A DNA stretch of 64,000 nt from Myxococcota bacterium (lineage in GTDB: Bacteria; Myxococcota_A; UBA9160; UBA4427), in assembly GCA_028278345.1 (NCBI GenBank), contig JANQEL010000028.1, forward strand, positions 47,335-111,334, given 5' to 3'. Shown piece after piece: positions 1 through 7,848 of this stretch. The notes under the pieces were generated by a model. That model was not told the origin of the DNA, did no database searches, and was given only the letters and a program-made list of their open reading frames with translations. Numbering within the stretch: the stretch's first letter is position 1; the number at the start of each line of letters is the position of its first letter. The position numbers and the translations under genes are program-made.

Positions 1-1
1 A

Positions 2-229
2 TTCCCGATCGGCGCCAAGCCGGGTGAGATCGACCCGCAGGTGATCCGCAACCTCGGCCTCGGCTACTTCCCGATGATCGTCGTCCTCTACCTCTCCGCC
101 ATCGCCTGCCTCGCCTTCTACAGCATCTCGAGGGCCCAACACCTGGCCAACGTGGCCGCCCTCGAGGAGCGGCGGAAGAACGGCGAATCCGGCCCCGACA
201 CGCTTGAAGCCCCGCCCGCCGACCATTAG
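2..229 (+). CDS. C-terminal end of an MFS/GPH-type transporter (partial)
   Basis: The 5' end lies outside the window; the frame is already open at base 2 and ends at 229. The visible 75 residues hold a loop with a KPGEIDPQVIRNLG stretch, one strongly hydrophobic helix (about 20 residues starting at YFPMIVVLYL) and a charged cytoplasmic tail. Pairing of a 'PGE..PQ' loop with a last helix and a short basic/acidic tail is what I know from the end of the glycoside-pentoside-hexuronide branch of major facilitator transporters (MFS_2). The substrate cannot be told. The GTG at 41 that could be taken as a start lies inside this loop and is probably an internal Val. The identification rests on a short stretch and is moderate. 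Confidence 0.55.
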   Translation, partial: FPIGAKPGEIDPQVIRNLGLGYFPMIVVLYLSAIACLAFYSISRAQHLANVAALEERRKNGESGPDTLEAPPADH

Positions 230-285
230 CTTCGCGTGTCGAACTCGAACGACTGCCCTTCGACTCCCTGGAGGACGATCACAAG

Positions 286-756
286 ATGCAGCGCCCCCGC
301 AACATGCTCCTCGTCGCAGCGACCGCCCTATTCTGCGCCCTCTCGCTCACTGCCTGCGCCCCCCCCGGCGTCGACCAACTCATCATCGAGGACATCGAGA
401 TCGGCGAGGGGCCCGAGGTCCAACCCGGCGACTTCGCCGGGGTCCACTACACGGGCTGGCTCTACGATCCATCGAAGGAAGACAACCGCGGGTTCAAGTT
501 CGATAGCTCGATCTCACGCGGCCTCCCCTTCACCTTTCAGCCAGAACCCGGGACCCGGGGCGTGATCGAAGGTTGGCACCAGGGCGTGCTCGGTATGCGC
601 AAAGGAGGTGTGCGCGTGATCACCATCCCACCCGATCTCGCCTATGGAGATACCGGCTCCGCGAGCGGCCGTGTCCCCCCGGACGCGACGCTGGTCTTCG
701 AACTCGAACTCGTGCGGCACACGCCCAAACCGCGAACGCAGAGCCAGGCCCAATAA
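286..756 (+). CDS. FKBP-type peptidyl-prolyl cis-trans isomerase, lipoprotein
   Basis: Predicted 156-residue protein. Residues 1-23 form a lipoprotein signal with lipobox LTAC, so the mature protein should be lipid-anchored in the periplasm. Residues about 35-146 are one FKBP domain: VQPGDFAGVHYTGWL, F-DSS near position 70, the VIEGWHQGVLGMRKGG motif and IPPDLAYG, all typical of the FK506-binding isomerase core. It should catalyse proline isomerisation during folding of exported proteins. It is followed after about 20 bases by a SnoaL-like gene on the same strand, so the two may be co-transcribed. Nothing looks broken. The family call is secure; the client proteins are unknown. Confidence 0.93.
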   Translation: MQRPRNMLLVAATALFCALSLTACAPPGVDQLIIEDIEIGEGPEVQPGDFAGVHYTGWLYDPSKEDNRGFKFDSSISRGLPFTFQPEPGTRGVIEGWHQGVLGMRKGGVRVITIPPDLAYGDTGSASGRVPPDATLVFELELVRHTPKPRTQSQAQ

Positions 757-775
757 CCCACCGGAGGAAATCGCG

Positions 776-1204
776 ATGGCCATCCCCACCCAGACCGAAC
801 TACGACAATGGGTCGAGAACTACATCGCCCTGTGGAACGCGGGCGACAAAGAAGCCTGGCTCGAGAACTGGCGCAAGGTCGCGCCGGGCGACGTCTTCAT
901 GCTCGATCCGGTCGGCACCCCCGAGAAGCGCGGCGGCGAGCAATGCTGGAGCGACTCGTGGGACCTCTTCAACAAGGCCGTGCGATTCAAGATTGCCGAC
1001 GGCGCCCTCTTCTTCAACGGAAACGAGGTGGCCTGGCTGCTCGAGAACCACATCACCCACGACGGCGAAACGACCGTGGGCCTCAGCATCGAAACCTATC
1101 GCTTCGAAGAAGACGGCTCGGTGGTGATCCGCACCTACTACAAGGTGCCGGCCCGCGGCGACGACGAACTCGGACAGATGTTCCAGGAGTACCTACCCGA
1201 GTAG
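776..1204 (+). CDS. SnoaL-like / NTF2-like fold protein
   Basis: Start ATG at 776 is chosen because GGAGG lies at 763-767, eight bases upstream; the longer open frame from 644 overlaps the FKBP gene. The 142-residue product has the usual NTF2/SnoaL layout: an N-terminal helix with WVENYIALWNAGDKEAWLENW, then a beta-sheet with an acidic/aromatic pocket ending in a strand of the type VVIRTYYKVPA. Such proteins are small cone-shaped enzymes or binding proteins (ketosteroid isomerase-like, polyketide cyclase-like, dehydratases), but the sequence does not fix the reaction. A second SnoaL-like gene lies at 47708. No signal peptide, so cytoplasmic. Confidence 0.7.
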   Translation: MAIPTQTELRQWVENYIALWNAGDKEAWLENWRKVAPGDVFMLDPVGTPEKRGGEQCWSDSWDLFNKAVRFKIADGALFFNGNEVAWLLENHITHDGETTVGLSIETYRFEEDGSVVIRTYYKVPARGDDELGQMFQEYLPE

Positions 1205-1273
1205 CCCGTTCGCGTCGGCACATGATCGTCGCCGCTTTGTAGCCCCACCTGCGCGCCGTGATAGACTCGCCGC

Positions 1274-2230
1274 GTGAATCGGGTCTTCCTCATCTTCTGC
1301 GCGGTGGCGTGGTGCGCCGCGATCGTCACCGGTTGCGAAGAACCCCAGCCCCACGCACCGGGCGAAACCTCGGCCCGACAGGATCAGGGCGCCCCTCCCT
1401 TCGACCCCGACGTTCCGGTCTTCCTGCCAGTCGAGGGAGTGGGCAACGTGATGCTCTACCTGAATCCCGACGATCAGGTCATCACGCCGATGATGCTCAA
1501 GACGCACGCGTGGGAGAAGACCGAGACCGCGTGGTTCGTGACGGGCCTGCGACGGGGAGACGTCGTCGCCGATGTCGGGGCCAACATCGGGTACTACACG
1601 GTTCTGGCCGCCATGCGCGTCGGGCCGCAGGGCAAGGTCCACGCCTTCGAACCCGACCCCGTCGCGTTCGAATTACTGAAGAAGAACGTGGAGTTGAATC
1701 GACTCCACAATGTGGTGCTCGAACAGAAGGCCGTCTCGAACGCGCCCGGCTCGATCCGGCTCTTCCTCTCCGAGGAGAACAAGGGCGACCACCGCATCTA
1801 CCAACCCGAAGGCGAGGCGCGTCCATCCGTCGAGGTGGAAGCCGTGGCTCTCGACGACTACTTCGCGGGCCAACCGGCTCCCGACTTCATCAAGGTCGAC
1901 ACCCAGGGCGCCGAGCTCGTGATCTACCAGGGCATGGCCAAGACCCTCGAGCGGGCCGAGTCGGTGGTGGTGGCCATCGAGTACTCGCCGATCCATCTCG
2001 CCGGCTTCGGCGCGACCGGGCCACAGTTGCTCGACGAGATCGAGCGGACGGGCTTCGCCATGTACGACCTGGGCGGTGTCGGCGTCGAGCTCGAACCCCT
2101 CGTTCCGACCGATCGTGCGAGCCTGCTGAAGCGCTTCTCCCCCGAACGGTGGCACTTCACGAATCTATACCTGGTGAAGGGGCGACCGGATCTGATCGAG
2201 CAGATCGAAGCGCAGCTGCCGGGCCGCTAG
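1274..2230 (+). CDS. FkbM-family methyltransferase-like protein with lipoprotein signal
   Basis: GTG start; 318 residues. Residues 1-21 read as a lipoprotein signal peptide: MNR, a hydrophobic stretch, then a cysteine in the context IVTGC. The remainder is an FkbM-type Rossmann methyltransferase: SAM-binding motif I as VVADVGANIGYYTVLAA (about residues 97-113), HAFEPDPVAFELLKKNVELN, then FIKVDTQGAELVIYQG, the standard post-motif of the family. FkbM enzymes are normally cytoplasmic and methylate hydroxyls of sugars or polyketides; a lipobox on one is odd because SAM is not expected outside the cytoplasm. Its stop overlaps, tail to tail, the stop of the next gene, itself an exported FkbM-like protein. 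Family call good; function unknown. Confidence 0.8.
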   Translation: MNRVFLIFCAVAWCAAIVTGCEEPQPHAPGETSARQDQGAPPFDPDVPVFLPVEGVGNVMLYLNPDDQVITPMMLKTHAWEKTETAWFVTGLRRGDVVADVGANIGYYTVLAAMRVGPQGKVHAFEPDPVAFELLKKNVELNRLHNVVLEQKAVSNAPGSIRLFLSEENKGDHRIYQPEGEARPSVEVEAVALDDYFAGQPAPDFIKVDTQGAELVIYQGMAKTLERAESVVVAIEYSPIHLAGFGATGPQLLDEIERTGFAMYDLGGVGVELEPLVPTDRASLLKRFSPERWHFTNLYLVKGRPDLIEQIEAQLPGR

Positions 2231-3075
2231 CGCTCGCGGAACTCCTTCTTGATGATGAGTTCCTTCCAGGTGATGTTGGGCCTGCTCTCCCACTTCGGGA
2301 GGCCGCGCCCGTTCGGGGCGCGACCACCGGATTCGAGGCCGAACGCCGGCGGGCGATAGAAGCGCTTCGGCGAGTTGTCCTCGAGGCCGAAACGCTCGTA
2401 GTACTTCGCATCCACGAAGAAGAGGTTGTTCCCCGCCTGGTTCGCATAGACCAGCTCGTAGCCCTTCTTCTTGCCGAGATCGTAGAGCGACTGGATCGAC
2501 GCACCGAAGTAGTCGGTGCCGTCCCAGTAGTTCATCGGGTGGAAATCGACGACCGCCCGCTGCGGCGGCGGGAACCCCGCGTTGTACTCGATCATCACGA
2601 GCTTGGGCCGATAGTTCACGATCGCGCGCCAGACGTAGTAGTCGTTGCTGTCGATGTCGATCACCAGGAAGTCGAAGTCTTCCGGCACACCGTTTTCCTC
2701 GAAGATGATCTCGATGTTGCCCGGATAGACCCACTGCTGGATCGACTTGACCTTCCGGTACTTCGCGTAGGCGGCCTTGTTCTCCGCGGCGATCTCGGGA
2801 TCGCCTTCGATCTGCAGGCCGCCCCAGCCATCTTCGACGACCAGCCGGCGCATGCTGTTGCCCTCGACCCCCTTGTACGCACCGAACTCGACCCCGTACT
2901 TCTGCGTGGGCTCGATGATCTCGAAAATCTTCTCGATCACGCCGTCCTCGCCGAACTGCGAGTGGACGGACTTTTCGTACTTCGAGAGGTCGACTTCCTC
3001 GGCCGTGGCGGACAGCGCGGCTGCGCCGGAGAGAGAGAGGAGAGCCATCGCCACCAGGGCGATTTCGGTGCGCAT
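2227..3075 (-). CDS. exported FkbM-like methyltransferase-fold protein
   Basis: Start ATG at 3075 is chosen because AAGGAG lies about seven bases upstream and because it places a clean signal peptide (MRTEIALVAMALLSLSGAAA, cleavage likely near ATAEE) at the N-terminus. The mature 260 residues begin KYEKSVHSQFGEDGVIEKIFEII and continue with VEFGAYKGVEGNSMRRLV, IEGDPEIAAENKAAY, FDFLVIDIDSNDYYVWRAI and a region LVMIEYN, the pattern of the FkbM-like family in which motif I reads E(I/F)GAYDG. It converges on the lipoprotein FkbM gene, sharing a CTAG at their stops. Two exported members of a SAM-enzyme fold side by side suggest a shared extracytoplasmic, perhaps non-methylating, role; this is inference. 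Confidence 0.72.
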   Translation of the reverse strand: MRTEIALVAMALLSLSGAAALSATAEEVDLSKYEKSVHSQFGEDGVIEKIFEIIEPTQKYGVEFGAYKGVEGNSMRRLVVEDGWGGLQIEGDPEIAAENKAAYAKYRKVKSIQQWVYPGNIEIIFEENGVPEDFDFLVIDIDSNDYYVWRAIVNYRPKLVMIEYNAGFPPPQRAVVDFHPMNYWDGTDYFGASIQSLYDLGKKKGYELVYANQAGNNLFFVDAKYYERFGLEDNSPKRFYRPPAFGLESGGRAPNGRGLPKWESRPNITWKELIIKKEFRER

Positions 3076-3147
3076 TACTGGGCTCCTTGGCATTCGGGCT
3101 TCGGAGCGTAGCGCGCAGGGCCATCGAGCCCCGGCTTGCACGGTCGG

Positions 3148-3453
3148 CTACCCGACCAATGCAGAGACGTCGTCGACGAGTTTGCGGATCTCGGGGTCGA
3201 AGAGCTCGTAGGTGATGGCGAAGCCGTTCTCGTCGATGTGTCGCACGACGACCCCTTCGAGTTCGAACGGGCTGACCGGCTGCACGAAGATGTAGAGCTT
3301 CACGCGGCTGCCGATGGGCGGTTGGATCGAGGCACCCGTGAGCTTGGCCCCGGCGTAGGCGATCTCGGCGAGCACACCCGCTCCCTCCTGGGAGGTGGCC
3401 GAGACCAGGGCGTCGAACTTCGTATGGAATCGGGGGCTGCGTCGCTGATCCAT
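3148..3453 (-). CDS. PilZ-domain protein with altered c-di-GMP motif
   Basis: 101 residues, ATG at 3453 with CAGGAG about nine bases upstream. The N-terminal RRSPR gives the RxxxR arm of a PilZ domain and the rest is one six-stranded barrel (LYIFVQPVSPFELEGVVVRHIDENGFAITYELFDPEIRKLV). The second c-di-GMP motif, normally (D/N)xSxxG, reads EIAYAG here, so two conserved positions are changed. The protein may therefore bind the nucleotide weakly or not at all and act as a protein-interaction domain, as some PilZ proteins do. It is a stand-alone single domain with no membrane segment. Neighbours give no clue to its target. Confidence 0.75.
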   Translation of the reverse strand: MDQRRSPRFHTKFDALVSATSQEGAGVLAEIAYAGAKLTGASIQPPIGSRVKLYIFVQPVSPFELEGVVVRHIDENGFAITYELFDPEIRKLVDDVSALVG

Positions 3454-3610
3454 CGGTCTTGCTCCTGCGGGGTTTCGAAGAACATCGACGCCTCGCGAGA
3501 GCCTCTTGAGCGCCGCCGAGCGCTCCTGCACGTGCCCTGCGCAGGGCTGAAGCGTTGTGAATGCCTGCTGCACCTGCCGCGTCTGAATCGATGAATCCGC
3601 AATGCAGCCC

Positions 3611-3630
3611 CGACCCCATGGTGGGGGTCG
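3611..3630 (+). promoter_or_regulatory. hairpin in the leader of the His-rich gene
   Basis: CGACCCC (3611-3617) and GGGGTCG (3624-3630) are a perfect 7-bp inverted repeat around a 6-base loop. It sits 12 bases before the ribosome binding site of the gene at 3654. It may be a leader structure or the end of an upstream transcript; there is no T-run, so it is not a classical terminator. Confidence 0.3.
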
Positions 3631-3653
3631 CGGGCACGCGAAAGGAGGCATCG

Positions 3654-4214
3654 ATGCCGACGAAGATTCGAGTTCTCCCCGAAACCCTGCCCGTCGAACG
3701 CCCCCACCCTCCCCGATCGCTTCTCCGGACAGCGTGGCTGGCCGCGGTCTTCGCCGTCGCCGCGTTTGCGGCGAGCAACGCCCACGCCGGCAGCGACTTC
3801 GAAGACGCCTTCGAGGCCGAACTCGGCCGCATCGCCGCGCACCATGTGGCAGCCGTGGGGCAGCTGGTCTTTTTCGGGGGCCCCGCCGGTTTCGGGGGCC
3901 ATCCCCCCGTCGTCGAGCGTGTGGTCGAGGTGGAACGCGTGCACGTGACCAAGCACCGCCCCCGACATCACGCCCACGGTCCGCGCTGTGGACATCGCTG
4001 GAAGCACCACCGCCACCATCATCACCGCCACTGGCGCAAGCACGCCCGTCACATGCACCGCAAGCACCACCGGTGGGAACGACGCAACTACCACGAGCAT
4101 CGACATCACCGTCGGCACCATCGCCATGACGATGCCTACACCCGCCACGACGACGATCGACGCGATCGCCATTACGACCGACACAATCGCTGGCACCGGG
4201 ATCGCCACGCGTAA
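3654..4214 (+). CDS. exported His/Arg-rich protein, possible metal binder
   Basis: ATG at 3654 with AAGGAGG (3642-3648) six bases upstream; the longer frame from 3561 lacks this. The 186-residue product has basic residues, a hydrophobic stretch (LLRTAWLAAVFAVAAFAASNAHA) and a likely signal-peptidase site near residue 45. The first mature part (about residues 46-105) is an acidic/hydrophobic head; the last 80 residues are almost entirely His, Arg, Lys and Asp, with several HH and HHH runs. This tail could bind Ni, Zn or Cu, or polyanions, in the periplasm or outside. I recognise no catalytic domain. The gene ends just before a bidirectional terminator. Confidence 0.7.
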   Translation: MPTKIRVLPETLPVERPHPPRSLLRTAWLAAVFAVAAFAASNAHAGSDFEDAFEAELGRIAAHHVAAVGQLVFFGGPAGFGGHPPVVERVVEVERVHVTKHRPRHHAHGPRCGHRWKHHRHHHHRHWRKHARHMHRKHHRWERRNYHEHRHHRRHHRHDDAYTRHDDDRRDRHYDRHNRWHRDRHA

Positions 4215-4280
4215 GCGCACAACCCACGCGTGACGATACGCGCTGGATGGCTGACGGGGGCTCTCCGGTGCGTACGAAAA

Positions 4281-4320
4281 GGGCCTGCATCCGGGCGACG
4301 GTCGCCGAGGATGCAGGCCC
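4281..4320. terminator. bidirectional rho-independent terminator
   Basis: A perfect 12-bp inverted repeat, GGGCCTGCATCC (4281-4292) and GGATGCAGGCCC (4309-4320), with a 16-base spacer that itself can pair (GGGCGACggtCGCC). An A-run (GAAAA) precedes it and ATTTCGTT follows. It sits between the converging ends of the His-rich gene (ends 4214) and the thiolase-like gene (ends 4352), as expected of a shared terminator. Confidence 0.8.
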
Positions 4321-4351
4321 GATTTCGTTCAGCCGTGTGCCTGAAAGCGCG

Positions 4352-5530
4352 TCACACGCGGAGCACCGTCGCCGTCGCGTTGCCGCCGAGGCCGAGGCTC
4401 TGCGCCAAGCCGATCTTCGCGTTCGGCACCTGCCGCTCGCCGGCTTCGCCACGCAGCTGGCTCGACACCTCGACGATCTGCCAGAGCGCCTGGGCGGTGG
4501 TGGCTTCGCCGAAGCTCTGAAAGCCACCGCTCGGATTGATGGGCAATTTACCGGTCGGCATGGTGTCGCCCTTGGAGACCCATTGCTCCGCGGTACCGGG
4601 CTCCATGAAGCCCCACTCTTCGGGGAAGGCCAGTTCGTAGTAGACCGTATTGTCCTGCAACTCGATCAGATCGATATCACCGTGCTCGACGTTCGCGGCC
4701 CGCATGGCCTTGCGCACCGCGATCTTGGCTTCGCTGTGATGCGCGTTCTCGGGACCGATCGTGCAGGCGAGATGCCGGGGCAGACCGTCATTGAAATCCG
4801 CCGTGGCCACCGCACTCGAGGCCACCCACACCGGGCGACTCGCCGCCTTGTCGGCGATCTCCTTCGAACACAGCACCACCGCCGCCGCGCCATCGCTCAC
4901 CGGGCAGATCTCATAGAGCCGCAGCGGGTAGTTGACCATCGACGAGTTCAGCACCTCGTCCATGGTGAACTCCTTGCGGAAGCGAGCGTACTCGTTGAGC
5001 GCGCCGAGCTTGTGCGCCTTCACCGCGATGGCCGCGAGGTCTTCCTCGGTCGTGCCGTACTGCGCCATGCGCTGGCGGCAGAGCATCGCCCAGAAGCCGG
5101 GCCCCGGGAGACCGACGCAGCGTTGGCGGAGGTATTCGGGATCGGTGGGATCTTCCAGACCCGAGGTCTGGATGAAGCCCTTCGGCATCTTTTCGCCGCC
5201 CATCACGAGCACGATGTCGTGCTGGCCGCTGGCCACGAGCATGTGACCGACGTTGAATGCATTGGCGCCCGCCGCACAACCCGCGGACATGTTGTAGACG
5301 GGGATGCCCGTCGACCCCATGTCCTCGACGATGTCGTTGCCGTTGAGGCCCCAGCCCTTCCCGCCGGAGAAGCGGGAGCTCGCGGCGGCGACGGCTTCGA
5401 TCTGGCGCCACTTCACACCGGCGTCCGCCAGCGCGGCTTCGACCGCGGTACGACACAACTCGGTCACGGATTGCGCTTCGAACTTGCCCCAGGGATGCAG
5501 GCCCTGTCCGAGGATCGCGACTTCACGCAT
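4352..5530 (-). CDS. thiolase-superfamily lipid-transfer / SCPx-type protein
   Basis: 392 residues, the usual length for the family. The nucleophilic-Cys region reads NMSAGCAAGANAFNVGHMLV (Cys near residue 85); later blocks LRLYEICPVSDGAAAVVLCS, a HSEA..AVRKAMRAANVEHGDIDLIELQDN stretch and the GKLPINPSGGFQSFGEATTAQ block are those of SCP2-type thiolases. These proteins cleave or bind beta-ketoacyl-CoAs, including steroid side-chain retro-aldol substrates when paired with a DUF35 protein. Such a DUF35 gene lies 47 bases upstream in the same operon, supporting the complex. The preceding etfBA genes fit a beta-oxidation role. Whether it thiolyses or acts as an aldolase cannot be told from sequence. 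Confidence 0.88.
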   Translation of the reverse strand: MREVAILGQGLHPWGKFEAQSVTELCRTAVEAALADAGVKWRQIEAVAAASSRFSGGKGWGLNGNDIVEDMGSTGIPVYNMSAGCAAGANAFNVGHMLVASGQHDIVLVMGGEKMPKGFIQTSGLEDPTDPEYLRQRCVGLPGPGFWAMLCRQRMAQYGTTEEDLAAIAVKAHKLGALNEYARFRKEFTMDEVLNSSMVNYPLRLYEICPVSDGAAAVVLCSKEIADKAASRPVWVASSAVATADFNDGLPRHLACTIGPENAHHSEAKIAVRKAMRAANVEHGDIDLIELQDNTVYYELAFPEEWGFMEPGTAEQWVSKGDTMPTGKLPINPSGGFQSFGEATTAQALWQIVEVSSQLRGEAGERQVPNAKIGLAQSLGLGGNATATVLRV

Positions 5531-5577
5531 GACTTCGACTCCCGTCTACCGTTGGTTTCGCAGGCTCGTGCCGAGGT

Positions 5578-5997
5578 TCAGACCGGCTTGAACTGCCACG
5601 ACACGACTTCGCGTCCGTCGGCATCGTTGCCCAGGGGGGCGATCACGAGTTCGACTTCGTCCCCCACGTTCACCTGCCCGGGGTCGTCGCAGACGATCCG
5701 CCCGAGTACGCGCAGCCCCTCTTCGAGGTCGACCATCGCCGCCGCGAAGGGCTCGAAGGGATCGTTCGACACGACGGGCGGCGGAGGCGGATAGGTCTGC
5801 ACCGAGAGGCTCCAGATGCGTCCCTTCGGGCCCAGGTAGGTGTCTTCCATCTTCGAGAGATCGCAGTCGGGGTTGTGACAACCGCTGCTGCGGGGGAAGT
5901 ACGGAGTCGAGCAGGTCGCGCAACGCGAACCCAGCAGACGCGGACCGTTCGCCGTGTCCTCGAACAGCCCCTCGACCGATTCAATCGTGTCGCCCAT
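5578..5997 (-). CDS. DUF35 OB-fold / zinc-ribbon acyl-CoA-associated protein
   Basis: 139 residues. The N-terminal rubredoxin-like zinc ribbon carries four Cys (CATC ... CHNPDC, about residues 26-45) and is followed by an OB-fold with WSLSVQTYPPPPPV, GRIVCDDPGQVNVGDEVELVIAPL and a C-terminal strand. DUF35 proteins pair with SCPx-type thiolases or MaoC-type hydratases to bind the CoA moiety and make the active heteromer. The partner thiolase is the next gene downstream, 47 bases away on the same strand, and etfA ends 18 bases upstream, so all four form one operon. No sign of disruption. Confidence 0.87.
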   Translation of the reverse strand: MGDTIESVEGLFEDTANGPRLLGSRCATCSTPYFPRSSGCHNPDCDLSKMEDTYLGPKGRIWSLSVQTYPPPPPVVSNDPFEPFAAAMVDLEEGLRVLGRIVCDDPGQVNVGDEVELVIAPLGNDADGREVVSWQFKPV

Positions 5998-6015
5998 GGA
6001 AGAAGCCTCGCTGGT

Positions 6016-6990
6016 TCAGGATTTCGCGGCGCGGATCAGCTCGGGAAGGAGTTCGAGGGCATCGCCCACGACACCGAAGCGCGCGTGCTGGAAGATGGCC
6101 GCCTCGGAATCCTTGTTGATCGCCGCGATCGCGTTCGCCGCGCCGCAGCCGGCCATGTGCTGGCTCGCGCCGGAGATGCCGACGGCCACGTAGAGGTTCG
6201 GCTTGGTGATCTTGCCGGTGAGGCCGACCTGGTGGTTCGAGTCGACCCAGCCCTCGTCGACCAGGGGGCGCGAGGCTCCCGCCATGCCGCCGAGGGCTTC
6301 GGCGAGATCGCGGATCAGCTTGTAGTTCTCGGGGGCACCGAGGCCACGACCGCCGGAAACGATGATCTCGGCGTCCTCGAGCTTGGGGCCCTCGGCCTTG
6401 GCGGCCTCGACGATCTTGATGCGCTCGCTCGCGCTTCCGAGATCGACCGCAATCGTCTCGCTCGCCGGACTCGATCCCGCATCGGGGCTCTCGGCCGTGA
6501 TCGCCGTCGACCACACCGCCGCGACCGCCGTACCGGCACCCGCCACCCGATAGACGACACGCGTATCACCGCCGTAGGCCGAAGCCGTGATGTCCAACGC
6601 ATCACCATCGGCGGCGATGCCGGTCACGCCCATCACGACCGCCGAATCGAGACGCGCGGCGAGGCGCGGCGCGATCGTGCGCGTCTCCGCCATTTGATTG
6701 AAGAGGACGATGCGCGGCGACTGTGCGGCGCAGTACTGCGCGAGGGCTTCGACGGCCAGGTCGGCACTGACGTCCGCGAGCTTCGCGTCGTCGATCTGGT
6801 GCAGCGCGGCGACGCCATGGCGTGAGGCCGCATCGGCCACGCCCGACGCCTGGGCGCCCAACGTCAACCAGACGAGATCGCTGCCCGTGTTCTTCGCGAG
6901 CCCGCCCGCGAGGGTCAACACCTCTTCAGCGCTGGCGGGCAGGCCATCCTTGTCTTCACCCCAGGTACAAACGACGATGGCGTTCGACAT
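6016..6990 (-). CDS. etfA: electron transfer flavoprotein alpha subunit
   Basis: 324 residues, normal for EtfA. The C-terminal FAD-binding domain is complete: IIVSGGRGLGAPENYKLI, SRPLVDEGWVDSNHQVGLTGK, then LYVAVGISGASQHMAGC and a final AAINKDSEAAIFQHARFGVVGD block. With EtfB it takes electrons from acyl-CoA and other dehydrogenases in the cytoplasm and passes them to ETF:quinone oxidoreductase. It lies 54 bases downstream of etfB. No dehydrogenase gene is adjacent, so its donor is encoded elsewhere or is shared. The link with thiolase and DUF35 points to fatty-acyl or steroid beta-oxidation. Confidence 0.95.
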   Translation of the reverse strand: MSNAIVVCTWGEDKDGLPASAEEVLTLAGGLAKNTGSDLVWLTLGAQASGVADAASRHGVAALHQIDDAKLADVSADLAVEALAQYCAAQSPRIVLFNQMAETRTIAPRLAARLDSAVVMGVTGIAADGDALDITASAYGGDTRVVYRVAGAGTAVAAVWSTAITAESPDAGSSPASETIAVDLGSASERIKIVEAAKAEGPKLEDAEIIVSGGRGLGAPENYKLIRDLAEALGGMAGASRPLVDEGWVDSNHQVGLTGKITKPNLYVAVGISGASQHMAGCGAANAIAAINKDSEAAIFQHARFGVVGDALELLPELIRAAKS

Positions 6991-7044
6991 GTCTCGTTTC
7001 TCCGGTCCGGCGAGGCGCGGTACGGGCCCGCCGTAATTCGATGC

Positions 7045-7848
7045 TCAAGAAAGAAGGCTCTCTTCGCGCAGACGCGCGAGCAGGTTGTCGGCCTGCTCGG
7101 CCGGCGTGGCCCCCTCGATGAACTCGCAGTTGCCCTGCACGGTGGGCACGAACTGCTTCACCATCTGGATGCGCGGGGCGAGATCCGCGTCGCCGAGACC
7201 GAGGTCGGCAGGCGAAACGATCTGCGGCTTCACCTTGCGCGCCTTGATCTTGGCCGCGGCGGTGGGGAAGCGGGGCTCCCCGAGTTCATTGCTCACCGTC
7301 ACCACGGCGGGCAGCGCGACTTCGACCACTTCGTCGCCGTCGGGCACGACGCGGATGACCTTGAGGTTCTCTCCCGAGGCTTCGACGGCCCGCGCGAAGG
7401 TCACGAGGGGTTGGCCGAGGCGCTCGGCGATCAATGCGGGCACGACCCCCTGATCGTCGTCCGAGGCCTGCCGACCGCAGAGCACGAGATCGGCGCCGCC
7501 GCCGGCCTCGATCTGCTTCAGCAGTAGGGTCGCGACACCGTGGCCGTCGAGCGCCGAAGCGTCGGTCTGGATCGCCACGACGTTGTCGGCGCCGAGGGCC
7601 GCACAGTGCTTCAGGATCTTCGCGGGATCCTCACCGATCGATACCACGGTGAGTTCGCAGTCGACACCCGCGTCCTTGATCCGCAGCGCCGCTTCGAGGG
7701 CCTGCTCGTCGAAGCCGTTGATCAGCTTCGGGATCGCGGTCTGGGTGAGGCTCATGCCGTCGTCGCCGATTTCGAGTCGTCCGGCGATCGCGTAGTTGTT
7801 CACGGCGTCGGGATCGAGCACTTCCTTGACGCAGATCACGATGCGCAT
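7045..7848 (-). CDS. etfB: electron transfer flavoprotein beta subunit
   Basis: The start is the ATG at 7848 (MRIVICVKEVLDPDAVNNYAI, the classical EtfB beginning), with AGGAAG upstream; the longer frame to 8142 is a non-coding extension. The 267-residue product contains LTVVSIGEDPAKILKHCAALGADNVVAI, the AMP-site region VLCGRQASDDDQGVVPALIAERLGQPLVTFA and a C-terminal extension that embraces EtfA. It binds AMP and, with EtfA, carries electrons from dehydrogenases to the quinone pool. It is the first gene of the four-gene minus-strand operon and is divergent from the acetone-carboxylase-like operon across an 807-base control region. Confidence 0.95.
   Translation of the reverse strand: MRIVICVKEVLDPDAVNNYAIAGRLEIGDDGMSLTQTAIPKLINGFDEQALEAALRIKDAGVDCELTVVSIGEDPAKILKHCAALGADNVVAIQTDASALDGHGVATLLLKQIEAGGGADLVLCGRQASDDDQGVVPALIAERLGQPLVTFARAVEASGENLKVIRVVPDGDEVVEVALPAVVTVSNELGEPRFPTAAAKIKARKVKPQIVSPADLGLGDADLAPRIQMVKQFVPTVQGNCEFIEGATPAEQADNLLARLREESLLS

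Noticed and set aside
1258..3111. 617-codon plus-strand frame overlapping both FkbM genes
   Set aside because: Arg-rich, out of frame with the first FkbM gene and antisense to the second; no domain seen.
3300..4220. Apparent Val/Met-rich membrane protein on the minus strand
   Set aside because: It is the reverse complement of the His-rich tail: His codons CAC/CAT read as GTG/ATG. The hydrophobic look is an artefact.
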